DNA of 64,000 nucleotides from Saxidomus purpurata (taxonomy: Eukaryota > Mollusca > Bivalvia > Venerida > Veneridae). Made by a program: the position numbers and the translations under genes. Where the stretch lies: assembly GCA_022818135.1 (NCBI GenBank), contig JAFMSR010000033.1, positions 263,001 through 327,000 of the forward strand, in the 5' to 3' direction. Under the pieces are notes generated by a model. That model saw only the letters and a program-made list of their open reading frames with translations, made no database searches and was not told the origin of the DNA. Below are positions 13,501 to 24,028 of this stretch, piece after piece (position 1 is the stretch's first letter; each line of letters opens with the position of its first letter).

Positions 13501-16500
13501 CTTGGAGAGTGATATAGGGCCATCATGGCCCTCCTGTTGTTAAAAAAGGCCATGTAGTCCAATCAAACCCATAAATCGAACTCATTCGAGATTTTTGTCT
13601 ATATACATTGTATTCAAGTTTGATTTACATTACCGGTGAAATGTAGATGCCTGCATGTAAACCTTATAAACATGAAAGGACGACTGAAATATCTCATCTC
13701 AAGTGCGCTAAAATGCCAAAAGCAAGGTAGAGTTATGTATCTGGCATAACATGTGTTCCAAGCACTGCCATTTCAAACGGAAAGGGACCAAAACACAAAA
13801 GTAAATAATAAAATACTAAAAGAAGGCCTGTAAAATGCAAAGTAGAGTAATCGAACCAATCAAGAATCATATGACACAGTTTTCAACACATGTATTAAAA
13901 TAAACTATATCGCAATAATGCAGATTCCTCCCAGTACGAGGACAACTTTTCTTATATGTTATCGCCTAAAACCATTACGAATATAGACAGGAACCTACAA
14001 CAATGTTTAAAATTCACAAATGGTTTTAAATTTTCCCAGACCAAAACACAATGTGTACAATTTTGTCAGTCGAAAAAGCTTTGAAGATTGTCATTGACAA
14101 TCCCATAGATAAAGAAGAAAAATTCCTGGGTATCATTTTTGATAAACAACTAATATTTATTCTACATATTCAGTATCTGAAAACTAAATGTTTAAAAGCT
14201 CTTATTTTAATTAAAGTTGTGGCAAACACAGACTGGGGAGCTGACCGTACAGTACTCCTCTGCTTATACATTGTATACATGTATTCCCTTTGTTCGGTCC
14301 AAGTTCAGGAAGATCGTCAAACATGAAAATGATTGACACAATTAATAATGAAGGCTTAAGACTCGTTCTTCGAACATTTAGAACATCACCATGCCGAAGC
14401 AAATGAATCTTCCCTTCCACTACAACGTACAATATGCTGTTTATTTAAATCAAAATTTGAAAACCCAACTTCTGCTGCTGTCTTGAAACCAAACTACACG
14501 ATTTTGTTTTAGAATAAACATGAAGCAATCGCTCCGTTTGGCCTCCGCATTTAAAGACTCAATTACCAGCTTAGACTTCAATACTGATAATATCCATTCA
14601 TCTACACTTCAAGAATATTCTTCATGGTAACGTAGTACAATATTTGTACTATTTGACATGGCGCAAAAATCGAAACCTGCAACTAATCCCGGTCTCTTTA
14701 GAGCTAGGTTGAATGAAATCAGATCAAATTACAATCTACACGGACATTTCTAAGGAGAAAAAGCAAACAGCGAGTCGGTTTCCTCCATTCGAAAATGATA
14801 AATATATAATAGATTTTGAGATGAATATTATTTAAATGTCGAGTTTGCATTGTATTAAGATACTAAAATAATGAACATTGTTTTATAAAGATTGTATGGC
14901 ATACTGGTATGCTGTGATATTCAGAAGCCTTCGTTAGGCGCTAGTAATCAATTTTATTCATATTACGATAATCGATATACTGATGACATCTATGACAGCT
15001 AGCCAAGTCGAAGAAGGAAGTTTATTCCGTCGATGATTACTGGGATGTATCTCCTATACCATTAGACGTAACGCTATTTCTTAGGGGTGTATTGTTTCCG
15101 GCCGAAGGCAAGAACTGTTTTCACCTGGAAACCTTCCTTCCTTTATCTGGTTATCTGCACCATAAACTACTTTATCGATCTGGGTACTAGACTAGACTTA
15201 CTGTTGCAGGTCATTTAACAACTGATAGGAATTGTACACAGTGATTGGTGGGTTAAAATTAGGCAAGCACATGTTCTATTTAAATTGGCAATATTTACTA
15301 CAGAGGCAGCGATGTCAAGATATTAAATATACCTGTCAGTTGTACCGCGTGATTCTAAATTTAGCGTGCAGTAAGTGAGTAATAATTAATGTAAACATAC
15401 ATGCTAGGTCGATCTGGGTAGCCGACACAAATAATACTACATTTTAGTTTACTCACATCGATCAGTTTATAGATGCTCAAGCCAGTTATTCCAGATATTG
15501 TCTTGGAAATTAACTTATGTTCTTTCTTTTTCTTATGCCTCGGTCACGGTGTCCGTACGATTTATAAAATCGCACGATTCCACCAACTTTTAAAATCCGT
15601 ACGGTCTCCGTACAATCGTAGCTTCTGGTCACATGCCTACGAGCTCCGTACGATCTTTTGGAGGATGCAATCGTAGGATATCCATACGGACATCGCAGGC
15701 AAGTCGTGCGGTGCTCGCAAGGAGCTCGGACGTACCTCGTGCGATGCACATGTGTCCATACGGCGCCCGTATGGCGCCCGTACGGTGTCCGCACGGTGTC
15801 CTGGTTTTATACCACCTTCAATCGTCAAGGATGTCGTACGGAGTCTGTACGGCGAACGTAAGGCCCTGCGGGCCCCGTGCGGACATCGCAAGTTCCACAC
15901 CCAGTTTCCGTAGTATCGTACAGAAATCGTACGTTGTCCGTGCGACCACCCTGCGATAGTCGTGTGGGCACCGGCAAGCTCTTACGGGACTCGCGGTGTT
16001 CTGGTACAATTTCAAGTGCCCCGGCCGGAATTCGAACCGGGGACCTCTGGATTTGTAGTCTAGAGCGTTAATAACTTGAACATCAAGCCACCCATATGTG
16101 TTTACCTCAAAGGAAATCAAGCTATGGTCACACATTGACTTTACAGAAACACAGACGCCTTGTGTTGACCGACGAGGCGTGTGCGTTTCTTTGAAATCAA
16201 TTTGTGACCATGGCTTTATTTCCTCTGATAAGGGCTCGTAATTTGTCAGTTTACCGTCAAATATTCTATTGAGTTATTTTTAAAGTTCCTATGTGCTAGG
16301 CTGTTTAACCGGCTCGCATTACCAAAGGTTCCTGGTTTCAATAATTTCATCGCAACAATAAATCAACTACAAACAAATATACAGGAATTACGCGAATAGC
16401 ACAAACAAATGACACAGCACTGAACAAGTTTAATCACAAATGAGAGTTTGTGTTTTTATTGCAGGCATACTTTAAACAATTTCTGACTGCAACCGTTTAT

Positions 16501-18826
16501 TTTTATTACAAACTGACCGCGATTCATATTCACTGTTTATTGTACAGTTCATATTACAGCCTTAACTTATAGGCTGAAATTTGAGGTATACAATGCAGCT
16601 CTAGAATTTGTATAGATCCAAAGCAGGTATTAAAAGTAAGGCGTATATGAGCTTTAAATACATTGCAAACGAAGTTAAGGTGGCTTAAACATATAAGGCT
16701 TGGAAAACGTTTGTCAAAGGAAATCACGTGTTACAACAGGGATACAATATTTGCCAAGAAGTTTCTAGTTGCTTGGGAAAGACATTCGTTGCTAAAGAAG
16801 TCACTGGTTGTTAAAAGTCACAAGCCGCCAGGGGGAATCAGTGGTTGCTAAAGAAGTAACTGGTCACTAGGGGAACTCAGTAATTATAAAAAAATCTGTT
16901 GCTAGATGCTAAGGATGTTGATGGTTGCTATGAAGTTGCTAAATAACACTGTTGGCAAGAGGATGCTAAAGTATGCTCAGTTTGTCATTGGTTGCTAGAG
17001 GAACTAATTGGTTGCCAGGGGACTATGTTGTTGCTAAGGAAGTCAATGGTTGCTAAGGTAGTCATTTGTTCCTAGGGTAACTCGCTGGTTGCTACATGAA
17101 CTCATTGGAAGCTAGGTTTTTCTATGATTTATATTTTATAATTTAATATACGGACTAGGGACCCCAAGGCGTGGTGAGCGGTGGTGTAGAGGTTAAGGTG
17201 TCGGCCGCTCATCCCGGAGGTTGCGGGTTCGAGCCCCACTGGTGTCACGATCGTACCTTCTCATATGACACCAGTACTGGTTTTTCCAGGAAGCGGAATC
17301 GTTAGTGACTCGATAAGCTGCAAGCTTTCTTCACAATCGAGCTAAAATGAATTAGTATAAACTAAGGCGTGGTTACTTTTGACCGAGGTCTATAAATTGT
17401 GCTTGGTTCAGGTCCACTCGACTACGCTACATGCTTAATGTCTAAGCTCTAGGCACTGGGGTTTTGGAATAGATCTTAAGGGATTTCCTATATAAGTCGG
17501 TGTAAAACACGTGACCCCGGGCAGGGCTAATATAGACCATAGGGGCAAGGTTTGAACACAATTAGAAGAAGTCCACAAGTCAATGCTACACACTAAATAT
17601 CTAAGCTCTAGACTATGTGTTTTGCAGAATATTTTTAAAGTTATTCCTATACCAAGTGACCCCCGGGTATCGTTCAAGATTTAAATAAAATTCTATATAC
17701 ATTGTAAATCTATGTAAAACAATTGACCTCTGGCAGGGTCAGTTTGAGCCTGATGGTATAATTTGAACAAACTCCATAGAGGTCCACATGACAATGCTCC
17801 ATGCTGAGTATCTAAATACTAGACCTTTTTTGTTTTGCAGAAGAATAATACTTAAGTTTTTCCTATATAAATCTCTCTGAAAATCACTGCGCCATCGAAA
17901 AGCATTCGATATATTTCGAAATCATGCCTGGTTAATGTAAAAATATGAAAACAGTTCAACCACTTACTTGAAAAAAATTCAGAAATGGGTGTGCATTTGA
18001 AGTGCCGGAAGTTGCTCATGTTACCTTTACCAGAGCGCAAATTGCACTCCGCGTGCGAGTTTAACGGTCGTGAGAGTGACCCTAAAAGCTCACAGTGAGG
18101 ACATTGAGCTAAACAAAAACGCGTTTGCCCATGAACCAAAAATGTTATACAAAACACCTCGTTCCTTTGGCTTAATGATTCCGTTTATTTCTTTTTTCGG
18201 AAATCAAGAAATTGCGAAAAGAAATATTCGCGAATATGCCCAAACTCCACAAAACTCAAAATGTGTCTTCGCAAATATGAATTAGGTTACAGTATTGCAA
18301 AGCACATTAACCGTACAAAAATATTATACGCCAAGTTCTAGTTGACCGGTTGTTCAAGGGCATTGTCTATCGAGTCATACAGTCACTGGGCGATTCTAAA
18401 AATACACTGTATTGAAAAACTAAAAAGAAGAGTCCAAACGAAGAAATGTCAGGGAAAATCATATTCGTGACAGCCAAAAAACTTCATATACTTATTCACA
18501 AATAAATGTAAAGATGTTTGTTACTGAATCATCTCCGAACTTTTATATTAGGATTAAATTCTAAGTATACGTACCATTTGTAGCGTTTATGTCAACTGCA
18601 ACATAAACCTCCACTTCGCAGAGAACAAGCGGACTTGGTAAAACTCGTTTGCTGTAATCCGTGAATGGAAGATATATTGTTACATAACGTGAATGCTCAA
18701 TCGATGTGTTAGGTATAATTGTAAACATTCCGCCATCAGCGTAACCTTCTGTATTTTCGTATACTAACTGCCCGTTCGTTGTTAGATTGTGTTGAGTGAA
18801 AAACATCTGGAAACCTAATAACTGAC
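7371..18826 (-). CDS. Fucolectin/EGF-repeat receptor-like gene (partial, 3 exons visible)
   Basis: Three minus-strand exons, read 5' to 3': 18575-18826, 9912-10061 and 7371-7508. All begin after AG, end before GT and are phase 1-1, so they join in frame in this order. They encode the C-terminal half of an FTP (eel-fucolectin/tachylectin-4/pentraxin-1 type) lectin domain, then two 8-cysteine MEGF-type EGF repeats. In bivalves this arrangement is found in ectodomains of MEGF-like and receptor phosphatase-like proteins. The start codon, signal peptide, N-terminal half of the lectin domain and 3' end are not seen. The gene continues past the left edge. Because it lies downstream of a receptor phosphatase on the same strand, a tandem paralogue is a reasonable inference but unproven. 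Confidence 0.7.
7509..8302. other. Intron sequence with a MITE-like remnant
   Basis: Intron of the minus-strand lectin/EGF gene. At about 7862-7985 runs of ttcgcg and gcgattt follow an accgtatatcgggtt start, resembling a dispersed element I associate from memory with mollusc genomes. No coding exon is supported; the minus frame 8048-8311 lacks motifs. Confidence 0.4.
8303..8605. repeat. Tandem duplication, 150-bp unit, two copies
   Basis: Units 8303-8452 and 8453-8605 are nearly identical. Both run from agtg.c.aaattata through gttatttcgaggagacgtag to ttcttttatgtgtttac, with a few substitutions and a 1-2 base indel. The high identity implies a recent duplication inside the intron. Confidence 0.9.
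8606..9911. other. Intron sequence with a small inverted repeat
   Basis: No exon seen. At about 9098-9172 the sequences ttaagagaccact and agtggtctcttaa form an inverted repeat, followed by tgacgactgta, which resembles the ends of pogo/Tigger-type MITEs. The remainder is unremarkable AT-rich DNA. Confidence 0.4.
9912..10061 (-). CDS. EGF-like repeat exon (first in this gene)
   Basis: 150-nt exon with acceptor tttacag and donor gttagt, phase 1-1. The peptide begins CPNGTYGKRC and contains GECPNGCRDGY; eight cysteines sit at relative positions 1, 10, 14, 19, 25, 32, 36 and 47. This is the MEGF-type EGF pattern. It shares exon phase and the C.NGT(Y/F)G...C start with the exon at 7371-7508, as expected from repeat duplication by exon shuffling. 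Confidence 0.85.
10062..12127. other. Intron sequence with a tRNA-derived SINE remnant
   Basis: At about 10430-10520, on the minus strand, an A-box-like segment (gtggtcaagtagttagag) and a B-box-like segment (gggttcaagcc) have tRNA spacing, so this is a SINE or tRNA pseudogene. Overlapping open frames on both strands at 10685-11069 have no recognisable motif. No exon supported. Confidence 0.45.
12128..13545 (-). mobile_element. Non-autonomous gctcacc/ggtgagc-ended repeat, minus orientation
   Basis: The left end reads tagctcacctgagcacgaag and is followed by a gtccgtcgtc tract. The right end reads atagggccatcatggccctc, the reverse complement of the family start seen at 38257 and 63629. Inside are degenerate ~140-bp tandem units starting at gtttac (about 12213-12900) and two units of a ~144-bp repeat at 13157-13392 (shared block ggggttttggagattta). 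Several open frames here come from the tandem repeats and are not genes. Confidence 0.7.
13930..14830 (+). pseudogene. Decayed Jockey-like LINE reverse transcriptase fragment
   Basis: Broken plus-strand frames match the region after the RT catalytic core in Jockey-type LINEs: FSQTKTQCVQF near 14030, EKFLGIIFDKQL and NTDWGADRTVLL within 14051-14326, then INNEGLRLVLRTFRTSP in another frame near 14340-14390. Frameshifts and stops separate the pieces. No intact endonuclease or YxDD box is present, so it is inactive. Confidence 0.75.
14831..15540. other. No feature seen
   Basis: AT-rich DNA between a LINE remnant and the CGTACG-rich block. No exon, RNA gene or clear repeat recognised. Confidence 0.35.
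15541..15990. repeat. GC-rich block dense in CGTACGG motifs
   Basis: About 450 bases with many variants of tccgtacgg, gtgcgg, gcccgtatggc and tcgtacg. This is far richer in G+C and CpG than its surroundings. Overlapping open frames on both strands (15510-16135) are a side effect of low stop-codon density. The motif is palindromic (cgtacg), so both strands look alike. It directly precedes a tRNA-like segment (16018-16075), so it could be the body of a composite repeat. Identity unknown. Confidence 0.7.
16018..16075 (-). mobile_element. tRNA-like SINE head, degraded
   Basis: The plus-strand text gccggaattcgaaccgggga and tagtctagagcgttaa matches the corresponding part of the better-preserved SINE head at 47440-47520. 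Read on the minus strand it is a B box (ggttcgaattccggc) preceded by a serine/leucine-tRNA-like arm. The A-box end has decayed. Confidence 0.65.
16111..16224. mobile_element. Foldback element with ~52-bp inverted arms
   Basis: The arm starting aggaaatcaagctatggtca and the arm ending accatggctttatttcct are near-perfect reverse complements over about 52 bases, with a loop of about 10 bases near 16165. The arms also share cgcct and gaaac blocks in mirrored order. This suggests a miniature inverted-repeat element, or a hairpin RNA if transcribed. Confidence 0.8.
16760..17116. repeat. Degenerate minisatellite built on ggttgctaaggaa
   Basis: About fifteen imperfect units of roughly 20-25 bases such as tggttgctaagg.agtcat and ggttgctaggggaactca. 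The unit core gttgcta resembles an RFX X-box half-site. The open frame 16663-16851 partly overlaps it and is not a gene. Confidence 0.7.
17170..17345 (+). mobile_element. tRNA-derived SINE, family 1 copy
   Basis: The head has an A box (ggtgtagaggttaaggtg) and a B box (gcgggttcgagcccc). The body continues with catatgacaccagtactggt and agctgcaagctttcttcaca. The same head and body occur in opposite orientation at 56029-56200, which fixes the family and its length at about 175 bases. Pol III promoter boxes imply a retroposed SINE. Confidence 0.85.
17350..17880 (-). mobile_element. Remnant of the gctcacc/ggtgagc repeat family
   Basis: Contains three degenerate units sharing atgcttaatgtctaagctct, tttcctatataagtc and gtgaccccgggcagggc with the internal tandem units of the element at 38257-39240. 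The ends are missing or too diverged. The minus open frame 17435-17677 is a translation of this repeat. Confidence 0.6.
18575..18826 (-). CDS. Fucolectin (FTP) domain C-terminal half, exon
   Basis: 252-nt exon with acceptor ctcttcag and donor gtacgt, phase 1-1, about 83 codons. Recognisable FTP landmarks are an LLGFQMFFTQHN strand, SRYVTIYLP (the G.YVTI signature of fucolectins) and the closing LCEVEVYV. Two N-glycosylation sequons (NLT and NAT) fit an extracellular domain. The N-terminal half of the domain, with its tryptophan and ligand histidine/arginine residues, must lie in an upstream exon at higher coordinates; I could not find it. This half alone does not show whether sugar-binding residues are kept. 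Confidence 0.8.
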
Positions 18827-20175
18827 CTGAAGAGAATAGAAAAAATATTAAAATTATTTAAATACACTCATTAACACAGTCCGTTTTAAACTAATGTCTC
18901 TAATTTGCCATGACAGGTAGCATCAGTTCCTTTTACTACAAGACTAGTGTGCAGTGGTATTATCATTAGTTTGTCAAAACAAAAACAACTTCTAACATTT
19001 GATGTTTTTATTGATAAAATTTCATTTTACAGTTTTTAATTACTTTTGTAATATGAAATTATGTTTGTCCGGTACATAACTCAATTACTATTATTGGACT
19101 ATACATTTCACACAGTGGTAGAGTAGGGTACATGTAGAGGAAGTGCATTGCCAAGGGTTATAACTATTTCTGGTACATTACTTATCTCCCTTTGTCATAT
19201 GAAAGTATGCCTGGCCGAGACATAACTTTATAATTAGTCAATGGATTGAGTTGATATTTTACAAAGTGGTAGAGAACATTGACGGGATGTGCCGTTACCA
19301 AGGACCATGTCTCTGCATTATACAATTTGTTAATTTTCTTCCCTTGTTATCTTAAATAATATATGTTCAGAACATTTTGAAAAAGTTTATTTGACTGACT
19401 TTATATATCAAACAGTGTTAGATATCAATGAGAGGAAATGCAGTGACCAAGAACCATATCTCTTTCTTACACAGTGTTTTAATTACCTTCTTTTGTAATC
19501 TGATTTGTTCTGTCAAGTTTGGTTTGGTTTTGAGTTTAACGCCCGTTTCTAAACAGTATTTCAGTTATATATAGGCGAACAGGTTACCTTACCATCGTTC
19601 CTAGGAAGGTCCAAATACAAGATCCCTATCCTCCGTAAGAAACAGCAAACTTTCTTATAATAACATTCACGATCTGTAGCGGGTCTCGAACCCATGGCCC
19701 TCAATCAGTGAGAGATTTTGTGATTGCAAATCAGCGACATTAGGTGAGAAAATAACTCCAAATCAATTCAACACGGTGTTGAGAACCACTCTTCCACGCA
19801 CAATTTTAAATTGTCTCCCTTTTTCGTTTGAACTCATTGTTGTCTGAACAAAACTTGAACATTATTCAGAGGATTTCATACAGCGATAACTGGCATTGAT
19901 GGAAAGTGCACTGTTAAAGAACCAAAACTCTATCTTGCTCAGTTCTTTAAATTATGACCCTTTTATAAAATCGGACTCTTTGAGATGAAGGCGTTAGTTG
20001 TTTTCATTCTGATATTAAAAGTTGTAGACGTGGATAAAATAAAAGAGTTTCAGAATGTTAAAACAGAACTTTATGCACAAGTTTGCATTGGAATATGAGG
20101 AAACGTCGTTAAGCGATTATCAAGATAATTTGAAAGTTATGAACAATACTGGATCATTTATACATTTTCATATTA
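18827..20175. other. Intron or intergenic DNA with a SINE remnant
   Basis: Old gcagtg.ccaag repeats occur at about 19140-19460. At about 19510-19750 lies a segment with tttggttttgagtttaacgc and then, on the minus strand, a B-box-like gggttcgagacccgc. It is probably a second mollusc SINE type. No exon supported. Confidence 0.45.
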
Positions 20176-20401
20176 GCACTGTCAAGCGAAAAAGAAACAC
20201 AGGGTAACAATGTAATGATATCAAAATGTGTAGAAGTATGAAATTCGGTCAAATAATTATCTCGGTCACTGTGCTCATCGACCTAAAATCACTCAAAATC
20301 AGTTTAAATAGTAAGTGCATGATATTACTACTTCTACACATAGCTGTTTTGATATTATTACATATTTTGTTACCCTGCGTTTCTTTTTCGCTTGACAGTG
20401 C
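20176..20401. mobile_element. MITE with ~65-bp terminal inverted repeats
   Basis: The element begins gcactgtcaagcgaaaaaga and ends with its near-exact complement, tctttttcgcttgacagtgc. The similarity continues about 65 bases inward (gggtaacaa, atatcaaaa, tgtgtagaagt). It is flanked on both sides by TA (tta...taa), consistent with a TA target duplication as in Tc1/mariner-type MITEs. The open frame 20226-20414 inside it is incidental. Confidence 0.85.
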
Positions 20402-20787
20402 TAAGTTAATGTGAGCTTTCAATACACATTATGATTCTTGGTTGGTGGTTTACAGCCACTTATAAAATTGACTCCTTGTGTAGTACTTTTTCTCAATTTT
20501 GCTTACAGATTTAGATACATTGAGAACATTTTTTTGTTGCTTTTGTATATTGGTGACACGATTTTATAGAAAATTCTGGTTTTCCACGTTGTCATAGACT
20601 GACATAGTTTTCACTATAGAAAATAACCGCTTATGACAAACCGATGTATAATGGATTCATATTAATCTCGTGCGTCGCATATTTCTTCCGCCTCATTGTA
20701 AAAAAGGTTGAATGATCAGCACTTAGTGTAGATAGAAGTTTAATCTAGTACGTCTGTGAAATTAGCTAGAAGATGGGAATTGCGTAA

Positions 20788-23005
20788 TGGGTATTCAATA
20801 CCTAGGTAGATTTGAATATTCAGCCAGCTAGCAGTTGGGTTTTTGCATAAGTAAAGGCCAATACCCGGTTAGATTAAATATAACCAGCTAACTTGAAGTA
20901 GGGTATTCGCAAAACATAAAGCTAGATTCGAATACCCAGTCAGCTGGGAGTTAGGTATTCGCTACACGTAAGGTGAATATCCAGTTAAATTCGAATACCC
21001 ATCCAGCTGGGAGTTGGGTATTCTCAAAAGGCAGGGCGAATACTGCGCTAGATTCGAATATCCAGCTAGCTTGGAGCTTCGATTTACCAGCAATCGCTAA
21101 ACGTAATGCAAATACCCAGCTAGATCCGAATAGCCAGCCAACTGGGAGTTGGGTATTCAGAACAGTAAAGCGCATATCCAGCTAGACTCGAATACCCAGC
21201 CAGCTTGGAGTTGAGTATTCTCAAATGCAAAGCGAATACCCAGCTAGATTCGAATACTCAGCCAGCTTGGAGTTGGGTATTTGAAAATCATAAAAAGAAT
21301 ACCCAGCTAGTTTCGAATACCAAGCCAGCTGGGAGTTGGGTAATCGCTAAACGTAATGCAAATACCCAGCTAAATCTGAATAACCAGCCAACTGGGGGTT
21401 GGGTATTCAGAACTGTAAAGTAAATACCCAGCTTGATTTGAATACCAAGCCAGATGGGAGTTGGGTATTCGAAAATCGTAAAAGGAATACCCAGCTAGCT
21501 TCGAATACCCAGCCAGCTGAGAGTTGGGTGTTCGCAAAACTTTAATCTAATATCTAGCTAGATTCGAATACCTAGCAAGCTTGAAATGGGTTTTCAGTTT
21601 ACGTAAGGCGAATACCCAAATAGATTCGAATACCCAGGCAGCTGGGAGTTGGATATTCGAAAATCGTAAAACGAATACCCAGCTACATTCTAATACCCAG
21701 CCGGCTGAGTGTTTGGTATTCGCAAAATGGCGAATACCTAGCTAAATTTGAATACTCAGCCAGCTGGGAGTTGGGTATTCGCATAAGGTAAAGCGAATAC
21801 CCATTAAGCTTCGAATAACCAGCCAACTGGAAGTTGGGTTTTTGAAAATCAAAAAAGTTATACCCAGCTAGCTTTGAATACCCAGCCAGCTTGGAATTGG
21901 GTATTTGAAAATCGTAAAAAGAATACCCAGCTAGTTTCGAATACCCAGCCAGCTGAGAGTTGGGTGTTCGCTAAACGCAAAACGAATATCTAGCTAGATT
22001 CGAATTCCGAGCCAGCTGGGAGTTGGGTATTCGGAACAGTAAAGCGAATACGCAGCGAGATTGAATACCCAGCCAGCTCGGAGTTTGATATTCGCGAAAT
22101 GCAAAGCGAATACCCAGCTAGATTCGAATACCCAGCCAGCTGGGAGTTCGGTGTTCAAAAATCGTAAATCAAACACCCAGCCAGCTTTGAATACCCAGCC
22201 AGCTGGGAGTTGGGTAATTGCCAAACGTTAAACGAATACCAAGCTAAATGTGAATACCTAGCTAGCTGAGAGTTGTATATTCGCTTCATTTCAGGCGAAT
22301 ACCCAGCTACATCCAAATACCAAGCCAGCTGGGAGTTGGGTATTCGAAAATCGTAAAAGGAATACACAGCTAGCTTCAAATAACCAGCCAGCTGGGAAAT
22401 GGGTATTCGCAAAACGTTAAACGAATACCCAGCTACATTCGAATACCCAGCCAGCTGGGATTTGGGTATTCCGAACAGTAAAGCGAATTCGCAACGAGAT
22501 TCGAATACTAGTACCCAGCCAGGTAGAAGGTTGGTATTCGAAAATCGTTAAAGGAATACCCAGCTAGCTTCAAATAACCAGCCAGTTTGGAGTTAAGTGT
22601 TCGCAAAATTTTAATCGAATATCTAGCTAGATTCGATTACCCAGCAAGCTTGAAATTGGTTACGTAAGGCGAATACCCAAATATATTCTAGTACCCAGGC
22701 AGCTGGGAGTTGGGTATTCGAAGATCCTAAAATGAATACCCAGCTACATTCGAATACCCAGCCAGTTGGGAGTTGAGAATTCGAAAATCGTGAAAGAAAT
22801 ACCCAGCGAGCTACAAATACCCAGCCAGCTGGGAGTTGGGTGTTCGCAAATGTTAAGCGAATACATAGTTAGATGCGCATACCGAACCAGCTTGGAGTTG
22901 TGTATTCGGTAAACTTTAATCGAATACCCCACTAGATTCGAATATCCAGCCAGCTGGGAGTTGGGTTTTTGAAAATCGTAAAACGAATACCCAGCTAGAT
23001 TCGAA
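20788..23005. repeat. Satellite array of ~62-bp hairpin-forming monomers
   Basis: About 35 monomers counted by eye, mean spacing about 62-63 bases. Typical order is gaatacccagctagattcg, then aatacccagccagctggg, then agttgggtattcg and a variable spacer. Each monomer holds the inverted repeat cgaataccca...tgggtattcg around a ccagctgg palindrome. The spacer variant gaaaatcgtaaa recurs at 21283, 21471, 21659, 21844, 22157, 22346, 22540, 22783 and 22971, mostly about 188 bases apart (three monomers), which indicates higher-order structure. Open frames with repeated SQLAGY or SNTQ motifs are translations of the satellite. Confidence 0.95.
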
Positions 23006-23329
23006 AAACGTAAAACATAGTACATACTTGGATTAATGCATCTGCTGACAAAATATATTTTTGCTCAAAATTATGTGAATTGCTAATTAAAAGATCATAT
23101 CCTGCGAGTTATTGAAAACGGCCAGATCATTTATGCACGAAGGCGGAATGTGTTTATGTTTGCTGGATATAATACAGTTAAGGAGCTAAACTGGTCCTGC
23201 AATTAAATCGTGCACTGTAATTGAAATTGCATGAAGATCCTGATTATAAACAGTTAAACCCTATATACAAATGCACCATTAATGTTTAAAAGATTTATGA
23301 ATGCAAAAGAGTGGTTCTTGTATAATTAA

Positions 23330-23527
23330 TTGATGGAAACTATGCGCCGATATCTATCCACTATCAACATCTTACGTGCCAGTGATTTTCATGTTGAAAG
23401 AGCCGTCAAAATGTTTGAAAAGACATGCGAGTTACGGACTTCTGTAAGGGGACGAGGAAGCCGTAAAACTCGATATTTTGTTCAGGGAATAGATTTGATG
23501 TATTTTGATCAGGGAAAGGTCAGGTGA
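23330..23527 (+). other. Open frame of unknown status
   Basis: A 65-codon plus-strand frame containing RYLSTINILRASDF and VRGRGSRKTRYF, just upstream of a Tigger-like remnant. Codon use looks less AT-random than its neighbours, and a possible donor (gtaagggg) lies inside. I do not recognise it. It could be part of a decayed DNA transposon or chance. Confidence 0.2.
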
Positions 23528-23689
23528 AAGAACTGGAATTTGAATTCAGGCTGAGAGTGGCAACCCTGTTGTATAGTTTTCTGTCAAATTCTGGACGACC
23601 GATTTATCAATAATTAACGAGAATAATCAATTAACAGTAGAAGTTTTTCCCATGACGTGTCAAAAAATGATGCGCCATCGGAGATGAGA

Positions 23690-23935
23690 AAAATCTGATA
23701 ATCAGTGACCTCGAGTTGCCGCAGGTAATTTAGTAAGAAATCTACCTGGCGGGACCACAGGTGCTCCTCGAGTTATCCGGGGTTCTCGAGTTATCGATGC
23801 TCGAGTTATCCATAGTATTTTCTGGTTAAACATATAGGTACAATTGCCGGGACCGACAGGCGTCCTCCAGTTATCTGGGGTTCTCGAGTTATCGATGCCC
23901 CAGTTAACGAAGTTTTACTGTATGTTACAAAATGT
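23690..23935. mobile_element. Tigger/pogo-like remnant
   Basis: Repeated ctcgagttatcc, ctcgagttatcgatg and ccagttaacgaag blocks end in gttttactgta. The reverse complement, cagtaaaacttcgtta, has the form of a Tigger/pogo terminal repeat (cagtaaaacctcg-type, known from the family). The opposite end and any transposase are not seen. Confidence 0.6.
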
Positions 23936-24028
23936 ATGTCGCTGTTCGTCTATGTGATTAAATATAAGTTATCTTCGTGGGCTTCTAAACCTGGATGAGA
24001 TAAAATCGGGTATGTCTATGTATATTCA

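Noticed and set aside
15510..16135. Six overlapping frames of 62-108 codons on both strands
   Set aside because: They arise from the GC-rich CGTACGG block, where stop codons are scarce, and their translations are simple repeats.
21000..23000. CRISPR-like array
   Set aside because: Monomers vary, have no unique spacers of constant length, and the genome is eukaryotic.
20951..23025. Frames with repeated SQLAGYS or SNTQPAGSW motifs, suggesting a repeat protein
   Set aside because: The protein repeat mirrors the DNA satellite in several frames and both strands; no splice sites or conserved frame.
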